Shown here one piece after another: positions 40,801-50,327 of a stretch of 64,000 nucleotides of DNA. The notes under the pieces were generated by a model. That model was given only the letters and a program-made list of their open reading frames with translations, made no database searches and was not told the DNA's origin. Positions within the stretch are counted from its first letter, which is position 1. Every line of letters begins with the position of its first letter. The position numbers and the translations under genes are program-made. The stretch is from positions 186,001 through 250,000 of the forward strand of contig QXEO01001819.1 in NCBI GenBank assembly GCA_007115705.1, given 5' to 3'. The stretch comes from Dactylis glomerata (Eukaryota; Streptophyta; Magnoliopsida; Poales; Poaceae).

Positions 40801-43719
40801 CACATACTCAGACTAAAGGATATTTCTTTTGCCAAAGATCGTGTTTGTAGGGCTTGCATTGAAGGGAAGATGCATGAAACAAGCCATCCAAGCAAGACTA
40901 TTATCTCTTCTAAGAGGTGCTTGGAGCTCCTTCACATGGATCTCTTTGGACCTCCCACTTATGCAAGTCTTGGTGGCAAGAAGTATTGCTTGGTGATTGT
41001 CGATGACTATTCAAGATATACTTGGGTTTATTTCTTCGAGTTCAAGAGTGAGACCCAACAAACCGTCAAAGACTTTGCCACCGAAGTTGAGCATCAATTC
41101 AATACCACCATATTGACTATAAGAAGTGACAATGGCACCGAGTTCAAGAACTACTCCCTAAATGAGTTCCTTAGTGATGTGGGTATCAAACATCAATATT
41201 CCGCTGCATATACCCTGCAACAAAATGGAGTTTCCGAGAGGAAGAACCAGACTCTTATGGATGCGGCAAGAACTATGTTGGCGGAGTTCAAGTCTCCATA
41301 CAACTTTTGGGCCGAAGCTATTAATACCGCATGCCATGCCACCAACCGGCTTTATCTCCGCAAGAACTTGAACAAGACTCCCTATGAAATACTTACCGGG
41401 CAAAAGCCCAACATCATGTACTTCCGGGTATTTGGTTGTAAGTGCTTCTATCTCAAGAAAGGTGTTCGTTTGTCAAAATTTGATTCTAAAGCTATAGAGG
41501 GTATCTTTGTTGGTTACTCCACGGACTCACATTCCTATAGGATCTATAGCAAGTCCACCGGGCATGTTATAGAGACTTGTAATGTGAGGTTCGATGAAGA
41601 TAATGGTTCCTTTGTGGGACAAAGTGGTGTTCGTGATGTAGGTGACGAAATTCCTCCCCAAGCCATAAGAAGAATGGGTGTCAGATTCTTCCGGCCCATT
41701 GAGGGACACCTTTTGGCCGAAGGAGAAGGACAATGCTCTACACAAGTGGAGCCTTCACCTGCTGAACACTCACAGGACATTGACCAAAGACAAGCTACGC
41801 ACCCTCAACCTCAAGATCATCCCACCGAGCAATCTTGCCCGGAGTCTCCGGCCCCTGTGGTCCGGACTCTCCGGCCTATACCGGAGTCTCCGGGTTTGGA
41901 TACCGGAGTCTCCAGGGGTGATCAAGGCCTTGATGAAGATCCTTCGGAATTCCGTGGCTATGGGCCACTTGATGATCAAGGCAATCCATCTGGTCAAGGT
42001 GAGGACCAGAACAGCGATCATGAAGATGATCAAGTAGTCTCTCAAGAATCTCCTCTTGAGGCTCGCACTCGCCGTGAGAAGAAGCTTGAGTCCATTCTTC
42101 GTCGAAGAAGCATATCCTTGGAAAATGTTGTTGGGAGTGTTCGTAAAGGTGCCTCCACAAGGAGGCAACTTTCTAACTTTAGCTCGCATCATGCTTTTGT
42201 CTCTTGTGTAGAACCCAAGAAAGTTTATGAGGCGCTTGAGGATCCAGATTGGCTCAATGCCATGCATGAGGAACTCAACAACTTCGAGCACAACAAAGTT
42301 TGGACTCTAGTAGAAAGACCCAAAGATTGCCGTAATGTCATTGGGACCAAGTGGATCTTCAAGAACAAGCAAGATGCAAATGACATTGTCATTCAAAACA
42401 AGGCAAGATTGGTGGCCCAAGGTTTCTCCCAAGTCAAGGGTATTGACTTTGGTGAAACTTTCGCTCCTATTGCTCGTCTTAAATCTATTCGCATCTTACT
42501 TGCATATGCATCTCATCATAACTTTAAACTTCAACAAATGGATATTAAAAGTGCATTTCTTAATGGTCCCTTAAATGAATTGGTTTTTGTGAAGCAACCC
42601 CCGGGCTTCGAAAACCCTAAGTTTCCTAACCACGTTTACAAACTTGATAAGGCGCTCTATGGACTTAAACAAGCCCCACGTGCGTTGTATGAGCACCTTA
42701 AAGAATTGTTGGTTGATCGTGGTTTTGAAATTGGGGTGATCGATCCCACTCTTTTTACTAAGAAGGTCAATGGGGAGCTTTTCATTTGCCAATTATATGT
42801 TGATGATATTATATTTGGTTCTACTAACAAAGCTTTCAATGATGAGTTTGCTAAGATCATGACCGACAAGTTTGAGATGTCTATGATGGGGGAGTTGGAG
42901 TTCTTCCTTGGATTTGAAGTCAAACAATTGAAGGGAGGGACTTTTGTGAACCAAGCCAAATATACCCAAGACATGCTCAAGAGGTTCGAGATGATCGGAG
43001 TCAATGGTGCAAAGACTCCCATGCCAACAAAGGTTAATCTTGATCTCGATCCTAATGGTAAAGAAGTGGATCAAAAACTCTATAGATCTATGATTCGTTC
43101 CTTGCTTTACCTTTGCGCATCTAGACCGGACGTTATGTTAAGTGTGGGAGTTTGTGCACGTTTTCAAGCCGCACCAAAAGAAAGCCACTTAGTGGCGGTC
43201 AAGAGAATCTTTCGATATTTAGTGAATACCCCTAACTTTGGTCTTTGGTACCCAAAGGGAGCAAGTTTTGATCTTGTAGGTTACTCGGATTTGGATTGGG
43301 CGGGAGACAAAGTGGAACGGAAATCAACCTTCGGGGCTTGCCAATTTCTTGGTAGGTGTTTGGTGTGTTGGTCATCTAAGAAACAAAATTGTGTGTCTCT
43401 CTCTACCACCGAAGCCGAATATGTAGCCGCGGTAAGTTGTTGTGCACAACTCTTATGGATGAGGCAAACTTTGAAGGATTACGGTGTCATTTTTGACAAA
43501 GTGCCTCTTTTATGTGACAATGAAAGTGCAATCAACATCGCTCACAACCCGGTGCAACACAACAAGACAAAGCATATTGAGATTCATCATCATTTCATTC
43601 GGGATCATGTCAACCGTGGAGATATTGATCTATCTTATGTTGGCACTAATGAGCAACTTGCCGATATATTCACGAAGCCTCTTGATGAAGCAAGATTCCG
43701 GGAATTGAGGATGAACTAA
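40801..43719 (+). CDS. pol: Copia integrase, reverse transcriptase and RNase H (3' part of pol)
   Basis: Open from the element C junction to a stop at 43717-43719; the frame matches that before the insertion. An end of the integrase zinc region (CRACIEGKMHE) is followed by the DDE core: with ATG 40870 as residue 1, D24 (LLHMDLFGPP), D87 (RSDNGTEF) and E123 (NGVSERKN), spaced D,D35E. A Pro/Glu/Ser-rich linker (about 295-405) contains the CCGGAGTCTCCGG words. RT runs from about 480 to 720 with QMDIKSAFLNG, VKQPPGF and YVDD at 643-646. The connection and RNase H follow to about 930 (STTEAEYVA, HNKTKHIEIHHHF). All catalytic motifs visible are intact. It lacks its own start because the upstream half is broken and separated by 8.1 kb, so it is silent in this copy unless expressed another way. 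Confidence 0.9.
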   Translation, partial: HILRLKDISFAKDRVCRACIEGKMHETSHPSKTIISSKRCLELLHMDLFGPPTYASLGGKKYCLVIVDDYSRYTWVYFFEFKSETQQTVKDFATEVEHQFNTTILTIRSDNGTEFKNYSLNEFLSDVGIKHQYSAAYTLQQNGVSERKNQTLMDAARTMLAEFKSPYNFWAEAINTACHATNRLYLRKNLNKTPYEILTGQKPNIMYFRVFGCKCFYLKKGVRLSKFDSKAIEGIFVGYSTDSHSYRIYSKSTGHVIETCNVRFDEDNGSFVGQSGVRDVGDEIPPQAIRRMGVRFFRPIEGHLLAEGEGQCSTQVEPSPAEHSQDIDQRQATHPQPQDHPTEQSCPESPAPVVRTLRPIPESPGLDTGVSRGDQGLDEDPSEFRGYGPLDDQGNPSGQGEDQNSDHEDDQVVSQESPLEARTRREKKLESILRRRSISLENVVGSVRKGASTRRQLSNFSSHHAFVSCVEPKKVYEALEDPDWLNAMHEELNNFEHNKVWTLVERPKDCRNVIGTKWIFKNKQDANDIVIQNKARLVAQGFSQVKGIDFGETFAPIARLKSIRILLAYASHHNFKLQQMDIKSAFLNGPLNELVFVKQPPGFENPKFPNHVYKLDKALYGLKQAPRALYEHLKELLVDRGFEIGVIDPTLFTKKVNGELFICQLYVDDIIFGSTNKAFNDEFAKIMTDKFEMSMMGELEFFLGFEVKQLKGGTFVNQAKYTQDMLKRFEMIGVNGAKTPMPTKVNLDLDPNGKEVDQKLYRSMIRSLLYLCASRPDVMLSVGVCARFQAAPKESHLVAVKRIFRYLVNTPNFGLWYPKGASFDLVGYSDLDWAGDKVERKSTFGACQFLGRCLVCWSSKKQNCVSLSTTEAEYVAAVSCCAQLLWMRQTLKDYGVIFDKVPLLCDNESAINIAHNPVQHNKTKHIEIHHHFIRDHVNRGDIDLSYVGTNEQLADIFTKPLDEARFRELRMN
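41836..41917 (+). repeat. CCGGAGTCTCCGG words in the copia integrase-RT linker
   Basis: Four copies or variants encode PESPAPVVRTLRPIPESPG-like sequence. Orientation is opposite to the U3 array. Confidence 0.78.
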
Positions 43720-43803
43720 ATATCATTGATTCAAGCAATGTGGCTTGAGCTAGGTGCATATACTCCCATATTCTAACGTGTGTTTTGTTCTAGATGTGGG
43801 GAT

Positions 43804-43817
43804 GGAAATAGGGGGAG
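43804..43817 (+). promoter_or_regulatory. Purine tract between copia pol and ORF3
   Basis: GGAAATAGGGGGAG lies 85 bp after the pol stop, where the main polypurine tract would be in a copia element without an extra ORF. The sequence that follows is not the LTR start seen at 28108. It may be an internal (second) plus-strand priming tract or a remnant from before ORF3 was present. Confidence 0.5.
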
Positions 43818-44222
43818 TGCGGTTCTAATTGATTGGACTATCCCTCCCCCCCATAATGCCAATAGTAAGCGTATTGTTCTATCTTATCATTTGTGACAAT
43901 TTGAGCTCAATCGATGAGTCTAGGTTTTGGGCCCAAGATATATCTTCGCGGTGCCATGCCTATATACTCATACATGGTGGCCATTGGCCACCGACCTCCT
44001 TAGTGGAGGAGTTTCCCATTTGGTTTTATTGCTTTATCTTCTCTATGGGAACATGCTCATGTTTGGTCTTATTTGGTTTTATTTGAATATTTGCAAACAT
44101 GAGCATTTTGTACCACACAGTGTCAATTGATTCCATCCTAAGCCTATCTCATCCAGAAACTTGCTAAAAATCTCTAAATGACATGTCCTTTCCACCATAT
44201 ATGTTGATCTGGTCGAGGGGGG

Positions 44223-44295
44223 CCGGAGACTCCGGGTTTTATCCCGGAGACTCCGGTGGGCCGGAGACTCCGGGGTAAGTACCGGAGACTCCGGC
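44223..44295 (+). repeat. GGAGACTCCGG word array upstream of ORF3
   Basis: Four CCGGAGACTCCGG copies in 73 bp, all in the same orientation as in U3, about 210 bp before the predicted ORF3 start. Confidence 0.85.
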
Positions 44296-44696
44296 CCGGG
44301 CAGTTTCAAAAAACACACTTAGGGCACGGGGTGGGGAAGAACGGTTCATTCTTCCCCATCCACCCCTGTGCCCCCTACTCACCCCCTGCCGCCCTCTTCG
44401 AAGATCGACGCCCGGAGCTCTCCCAATCCCCGGGATCTGCCGTGCCACCGGCCAATCTCTTCCTTGAGGTTGTGGGAACCTTCCCACCGTCTGATTTGCG
44501 CCATGGACTCTGGTAAATGTGCTCTTCATCTCCTCCATCTAGTTTTCTCTAGATCTACGAGATGTGCATGTTTACCATAGTTTGAGATGGTGTAGAACCT
44601 TCTAGTGGTAGTCTATCATCTTCCTAGCAACTTTTTTGTGGTTTTTACTCTCGATTTGGTCTTTGTGGTCTCCTAGGCTCGGGCTACTGGGTCCAA

Positions 44697-44795
44697 CCGG
44701 AGACTCCGGCCCTTGTGGCCGGAGACTCCGGCGTGGATGCAAAGTCTCCGGTTTCGGCTGGAGACTCCGGCCCGAGTCCCCGGAGACTCTGGCTA
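44697..44795 (+). repeat. GGAGACTCCGG word array within the predicted ORF3 intron
   Basis: Five copies or variants, one in reverse orientation (AAGTCTCCGG near 44748), entirely between the predicted donor and acceptor. Confidence 0.8.
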
Positions 44796-46477
44796 GATCA
44801 GCCCTGGGAGTATGATCTACAGCTCAGTTGCTTATTTTTGACTCAAGGACATGTCACCTCATCTTTGCTGTCTTCCTCACTCATTCATAGGTGCAGGTGG
44901 CTCTCGGAAACCGGCCGCTCACAACAAGGATAAGTTTCCCGCCACCGGGAACCTTGCTCAGAAGTCTGTGATCGCTCAGCAAGCTAGAGATGCCAAGAAG
45001 CTCAAGACAAGGATGGCTGAGGAGGAACGTGTTGAGGCTGCTAAGAAGGCCAAGTTTGATAGCCTTGTGACCTTGGATGGTTTGTCCTCTACAGAGATTG
45101 TTGAGATGAGGAAGCGGAACATGTATGCTCTCCCGCACAATTCTCGTGACCGTTGCTTTGTCAGAACAGAACAAGAGTTGATCATGAAGGAGTTCTATGC
45201 TACACTCAAGAAGTATCCGGTTTGCCCTCAGACGGTCATGGATTTCTCTCATTTTGCCAAGTACAGTGCCTATTTTGCGGAAGCCGTGTGGGTCTCTCGC
45301 AAGCTTGGCCTCCATCCTCTCATGAAGATTCAAGAGCATTACAACATCACTTTGGTTCATCAGTTCTTTGCCACTCTTGTGTTTGGGGATGGAGAGGAGA
45401 TTCCCATGACTTGGATGACCGGAGAAGATATTTGCCACTCCAACTTCATGGACTTTGCCGCTCTCCTTGGTTATGAGTTTCATGGAGCTACTACTCCTAG
45501 TGGCATAAGGATGCATGTTGTAACAACCCAAAAATTTGTAATCCATTTCCTCTTATTCAAGTGCCAAATTTTGGACCAAGATAAAAAATTTGCTTCATAT
45601 TGCATGTGTGCATAGTCTTACATAAATATCTCTTTTTATGATTTCATGTGTGTTAGAAATTGTTGTGTATTGTTTAGTTAAGCAAAACCTAACCAGCACA
45701 AGCATCAGAATAGAGCAACAAGAGCTAAAGAAACCAGAAACAAAAGAAATAAAGAAAAGAAAAGAAAAGTTTGATCTAGAAAAAGTTAACCACTACCCTA
45801 CTTTGGACACTTAGATTAAGAAATCTGTGAATCAATTAAGTGTGTGGTCAGTTGGTTGAGCTTGACCAAACTACCTACTTACTTGAACTAGAAAGTTCAA
45901 ACAAAAATTCAAATCAGAACCCCACTTAAACATCTGCCAAAGTTTGAATCTTATACATAGACCATTCCCATATCTATTTCTTTTTCCACCAAACCATCAT
46001 CTCTTGACCAAACCAGCATATGCCTAGGATCCCTGTCTGCTACTGAACAGAACCCAATTGGAAATTTTTCAAAATTCAAAACTTTGTCTCTTGCGGGCAT
46101 TTGGTCAAACACCTCGTGTGCAGATTTCAAACCAAGTACATGTCACTATTGCCAACAGTAGAGGCATGGCCTCTCCTGCACGCCCACGCTCGCCGAGTCC
46201 GTGCCCTGCGTTGCCTCAACGTCCCCTGCCATCCCCTGCCCTAGCTCGTGCCAAGCCACGACGGAGAAGGACAAAGAAAGTCACCGCCGGTCACCTCCTT
46301 CGCCCCTGCCGTTCCACTGCTCCCCTCATCACCCTGCTGCGCCACTAAGCTCCCTACGTCACCACAGCTCCGCCGGACAAGCCCATGCCCTTCCAGAACC
46401 ACTGTGGCCACGGGAACGCCCGCGGAAACCCTAACCCGTGCCCATGCTGGACACCCGCTCCTCTCCCTTCTCTGGCC

Positions 46478-46485
46478 TATAAAAG
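46478..46485 (+). promoter_or_regulatory. TATA box of the Tekay 5' LTR
   Basis: TATAAAAG in CCTATAAAAGGAGCC; identical context at 55831-55838 in the 3' LTR. Confidence 0.75.
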
Positions 46486-47613
46486 GAGCCTCCGAGCACA
46501 CCATCGAACTCGCACCACTCCACTGAGTCTCCTAGACATCCTCTCCCTCTCTCTAGTGTCCTCGACCGAGCTCGCCGGAGCAAGCCGGAGCTCCGGAGCG
46601 CCTCTGTTTCCCGGTGTTCCCGGCCACCTCTCGGGATTCCGCTGGTACCAGGCGGAGGAGGAGGAGATCTGCGATCTTTTCTGCTACCTCATCGTCAAGC
46701 TCTTCTTCCCTTGCACCGATCCCCGTCGCCGCTCTGTTCTCCTGCAGTACCATCGGTGAGCATCGTTCCTGTTAGCGAGGAAGAAGACTGCGTACCGATT
46801 CGATTTAGTTCTGACCAGTGGGGCCCACTGGCAGGACAGTTTTGTGTTTCTTTTCTCTTGCCCCCGCCAGCGTGAGCCTAGAGGGCTGGCCCAGTAAGGT
46901 CTGTGTGTCCGGCCCGTGTCTGAAAAAAAGGGGTTAATTGATTTTCGGTTTTAGAAAAACTAGTTTCAGATGCTTTCTTAGATTTAATTTTCCCGGAGAT
47001 CTATCTATTCAAATTTAACAAATGAATATGTTCTGGAAACCTTAGAACATAAGCTATCCATTAAAAGTGGTTTCAACACAATTAGATTTACATAGTGGTT
47101 TCAGTAAAAATAACAATACAGGAGCTTTTCCACCTTAGAAAATCCATATCAATTCAAATAAAATTCCTAAAAATATAAATCCAACTTTAGAAATTCACAA
47201 TTAGTGATACCCATCTGCCTATAGCATTAGATCCCATTTTTTGAACCTTTTAAATTAAATACTATTTACCTATATGTTTAAGTAAGCATTTGCCATATAT
47301 GATTTTATTAAACTCAAACCTATAATCGAAATTTTTATGGAACCCTTATTGTTAAACCACATTTCCAAATACCTATCAATAGGTATTAATCTTAGTTCAT
47401 GTGGACTGGTAGAAGGTATTTGGAAGGTTAATACTACTTGGTAGTGATTAGAAACTCGAACTTGCATACCTATTTCCAAATAATGGAAATGAATGAAAAC
47501 CAACCTAAATTAGTGTTATATGTTTTTACCTCTGTTTGAAAACACGTGTGCATGCTTGTAGTGTTGTTTGTACTTGTTTGGTGATTGTGTGCATTTTTGT
47601 GGATCATTGTTAG

Positions 47614-47697
47614 ATGCTAGTGTTACCGGAGATGAGCCAGAGGGAGGATATTATCAAGAAGAAGAAGAAGGCTACCCCGGACACTTTGCCAACCAAG
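47614..47697 (+). other. Exon-like acidic reading frame in the Tekay LTR
   Basis: After a TTGTTAG acceptor-like site, the sequence reads ASVTGDEPEGGYYQEEEEGY and ends at an AAG/GCAAGC possible GC donor. The 3' LTR copy (56963-57047) keeps the peptide with mostly silent changes but has lost the AG of the acceptor-like site. Confidence 0.35.
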
Positions 47698-48761
47698 GCA
47701 AGCCATCTTTTGAATCATACTCCAAATGCCTAGTTTACCTATTGCATTCTACATGTTTTTAAGTAAATTGCATGATTGAATTGCTACTCTAGAATGATAG
47801 TTGTGTAGTGATATCTTGCTTAGCAAGAGTATCAAGCTGAGTTTATCCTACACTATTTAGTGGTATCATCACTCAATGTAGTTGCTTAGTCGCTAATAAA
47901 ATTGAGGCCATCTATAAGGGGAACCCTATTTGAAATTGGTGACTTGAACTTGAAAGCTTGAATTGGAGACTTCTCCTACATGATGGTTTTATGAAGGAAA
48001 ATAATCTTGACTAAGGACTATGGAATGTATTTCTAAATGATAATAAGTGATGTACCATGTGAGCCAACCATTACCGTACGACCACATTACCCCTAAATGG
48101 GAAGGGGCTTAGTCTGTAGGTTGTTTACCCTAGTATGGGAGACCTTGTATCATCCTTTATAGAAGTGCACCGTGCACGGGTACTTCCGAACCGGGTGGAA
48201 ATTTCCATTCATGCAGCATCCTGTAACGGGCAAAACTAGAGACGCCGAAACGGAGATGTCCGTGTCTCGGGCTCTAGGAAAGGATCCTATACTAGAGTAG
48301 ACAAGTGAAAGAGTTTGTTTGATTATCTGAAACTCGCATACTTGGTGTATGACGAACCGTGGATTTCTCCCGGCAGATTTATCGAATCTTGTGGGTAAAG
48401 TGTACCCCTCTGCAGAGGTTTCAAAACTATTCGAATAGCCGCGTCCGCGGTCATGGACAGTTGGCAAGCTGTACTTGACTTTTGTCAAGAATGTTAACAA
48501 CTTAAGTTGAACTTGGTGAATGACTTGACTTGATTTTTGATGTTGACCAACACTTGAAATTCTTCTTTAAATTGAACTTAGAGAATTAAACCTTCTTCTC
48601 TACTAATGAACATTCTTGGGAAACAAAACTAGCTTTTGCAAATAAACTTAGTGCTTAGTCCACCATATCAACCATGCATATCTCTTTCATCACTTTATTT
48701 ATAAGATGGTTTGCGAGTGCATCCAATGTACTCATGGCTGTGTCCCTGGCTATTAACCTGG

Positions 48762-48818
48762 CCAGACTATGGGGAAGATTATCTGGAGGAAGGTTATGAA
48801 GATGAGTACCAGAACTAA
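48762..48818 (+). other. Second acidic, tyrosine-rich reading frame in the Tekay LTR
   Basis: Encodes PDYGEDYLEEGYEDEYQN followed by a stop; the copy at 58113-58169 differs at one residue and one silent site. It resembles the stretch at 47614-47697 in composition and may be another exon of the same small transcript. Confidence 0.35.
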
Positions 48819-49063
48819 GATCATCTCCTGAGTCGCCATTGCCTGTAGGGTGAAGGCATGGACCCGAAGACGTTATTTCCGCTGCTATATTATGTTGTAA
48901 TATGAACTTGGTCACTATGACCATTTGTATTTGAACTATTCGTATTGTAATGTCTATGGAACTGGTTACAAATTACGTTATGTGTATCACAACCATGATT
49001 CTGGGATTGTGGTGGAATACATAACGGGCACTTTGAATTTCTAGAAATTTGGGTGTTACAAGT

Positions 49064-49075
49064 TGGTATCAGAGC
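49064..49075 (+). other. Primer binding site of the Tekay element
   Basis: TGGTATCAGAGC three bases after the LTR end, initiator tRNA-Met type. Confidence 0.9.
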
Positions 49076-49275
49076 CTAGGCTGACCATAGGAGACCTTAG
49101 TTAGAATGGGCGTTAGATGAAACCTTTATAAAAGCAAAGAGATAAGTAAATGTTTAAAATTGCTTAGTCTTTTCCTCTCTATTTACAAAGCTTTGTACAT
49201 GATTCAGTTTTTGTCTACTTGAAATTTTGCATACTTGGGTTGATCACTAACTTAATCTAATCTAAAATTTTGTAG

Positions 49276-50055
49276 ATGGCCCCGGTGTTCACTGAGCACT
49301 ACCAGCTAGGGCATGGTGGTAGCCTGGTTTTCGAGCATGACCTCACTACCCTGACCTTGTTCCTGGATCGTCTATATCCGGAGTTCAAGGGAGCCGTGCT
49401 CAATGAGCACCCGGATGGAGAGCTTCGGTGGCTTGTCAGGGCAAGTTGCCGTGGCAAGAAGGGAGATTTAAGTTCTCCAAGGATCAAGTTTGAGCTTGTG
49501 GAGAACACTTGGGCCGATGGTTTGGTCCGAGGGATGCAGGAGATGCTTTCCCGCTTATGCGGACTGCATGTTGAGGAGATCCAGGTGGAGCGCTTTAGGA
49601 ACTTTGCTCGGCGTGATGCGGATGGGCGTCCCGCAAACATGCCGGGGCACAACGAGCCAAGTTCATATATAGATCACATGGACTTCTTGCTGTACTCCAC
49701 TCAGCAGGAGGCAGATCGTGCCCGTACCAAGGGCAACCTTGAGCACTTCGCACTTGTGGAGGCGAGGAGCACCATCAGGATCCTTGCCAAGGATCGCAGG
49801 AGCCTTCGCCGCCAGCGCCAGGAAAAGGATGAGACCATTGAAGAGTTGAAGGCCAAGGTGGCTGAGCTGACTGAGTACATTGGAGATCTAGAGAACCACC
49901 TTGGTGAGGAGGAAGGCATTGACCTTCGCAAGGAGGATAATGCCCTCATTAGCGACGAGGATGATTTCATGGAGGACCTGGATGATCAGGAGGATGATGA
50001 AGATGCTGGATTCATCGAGAATGAGGAGGAAGATCCCAAGGAGCCCGGTGTTTAG
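49276..50055 (+). CDS. ORF0 of the Tekay element, 259 aa
   Basis: ATG 49276 to stop 50055, about 200 bp after the PBS and 270 bp before gag. The N-terminal two thirds are globular (MAPVFTEHYQLGHGG, ALVEARSTIRILAKDRR). Residues about 165-220 form a coiled coil (RRQRQEKDETIEELKAKVAE), and the C-terminus is strongly acidic (EDDFMEDLDDQEDDEDAG). An extra ORF in this position is known from RIRE3 and RIRE8 of rice; its role is unknown. No damage seen. Confidence 0.8.
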   Translation: MAPVFTEHYQLGHGGSLVFEHDLTTLTLFLDRLYPEFKGAVLNEHPDGELRWLVRASCRGKKGDLSSPRIKFELVENTWADGLVRGMQEMLSRLCGLHVEEIQVERFRNFARRDADGRPANMPGHNEPSSYIDHMDFLLYSTQQEADRARTKGNLEHFALVEARSTIRILAKDRRSLRRQRQEKDETIEELKAKVAELTEYIGDLENHLGEEEGIDLRKEDNALISDEDDFMEDLDDQEDDEDAGFIENEEEDPKEPGV

Positions 50056-50327
50056 ATTTGAGATCCAAGTGTTATTTAGTATTGAGTTCACTTTAAGTCA
50101 CTTCGTGTAGGTGTGAGTTGTATCCCCCTCTCTACTAGACGAGTCGCCATGGTTTGATGTCAACCATTTGTAATGTGTGAACTCGTATGTGTGGTATGTT
50201 TGATGTTTGTTGAATGAAATATGAATTTGGCCCTTAAGGCCTTAGTAAGACTAAATTGCATCATTGGTATTACATTCAAAACTTAGCAATTAGTTTTTCC
50301 CTCTAGTCTTATACCCATTATCTTCAG

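Larger units (their letters stand above)
45519..49060 (+). repeat. 5' LTR of the Tekay element
   Basis: 3542 bp. TATAAAAG at 46478-46485 is preceded by a GC-rich upstream region and followed by a GC-rich leader to about 46760. Farther down are AT-rich sequence and two coding-like acidic stretches at 47614-47697 and 48762-48818. ORFs at 46058-46759 are GC-rich shadows. Confidence 0.92.

Noticed and set aside
44851..45615. Unspliced 254-aa ORF as the ORF3 start and end
   Set aside because: Its first residues lie within a likely intron, and its last about 30 residues are Tekay LTR sequence.
46058..46759. Pro/Arg-rich ORFs in Tekay LTR promoter region (also 55411-56112)
   Set aside because: GC-rich leader sequence around the TATA box; no domain, and ORFs overlap the promoter.
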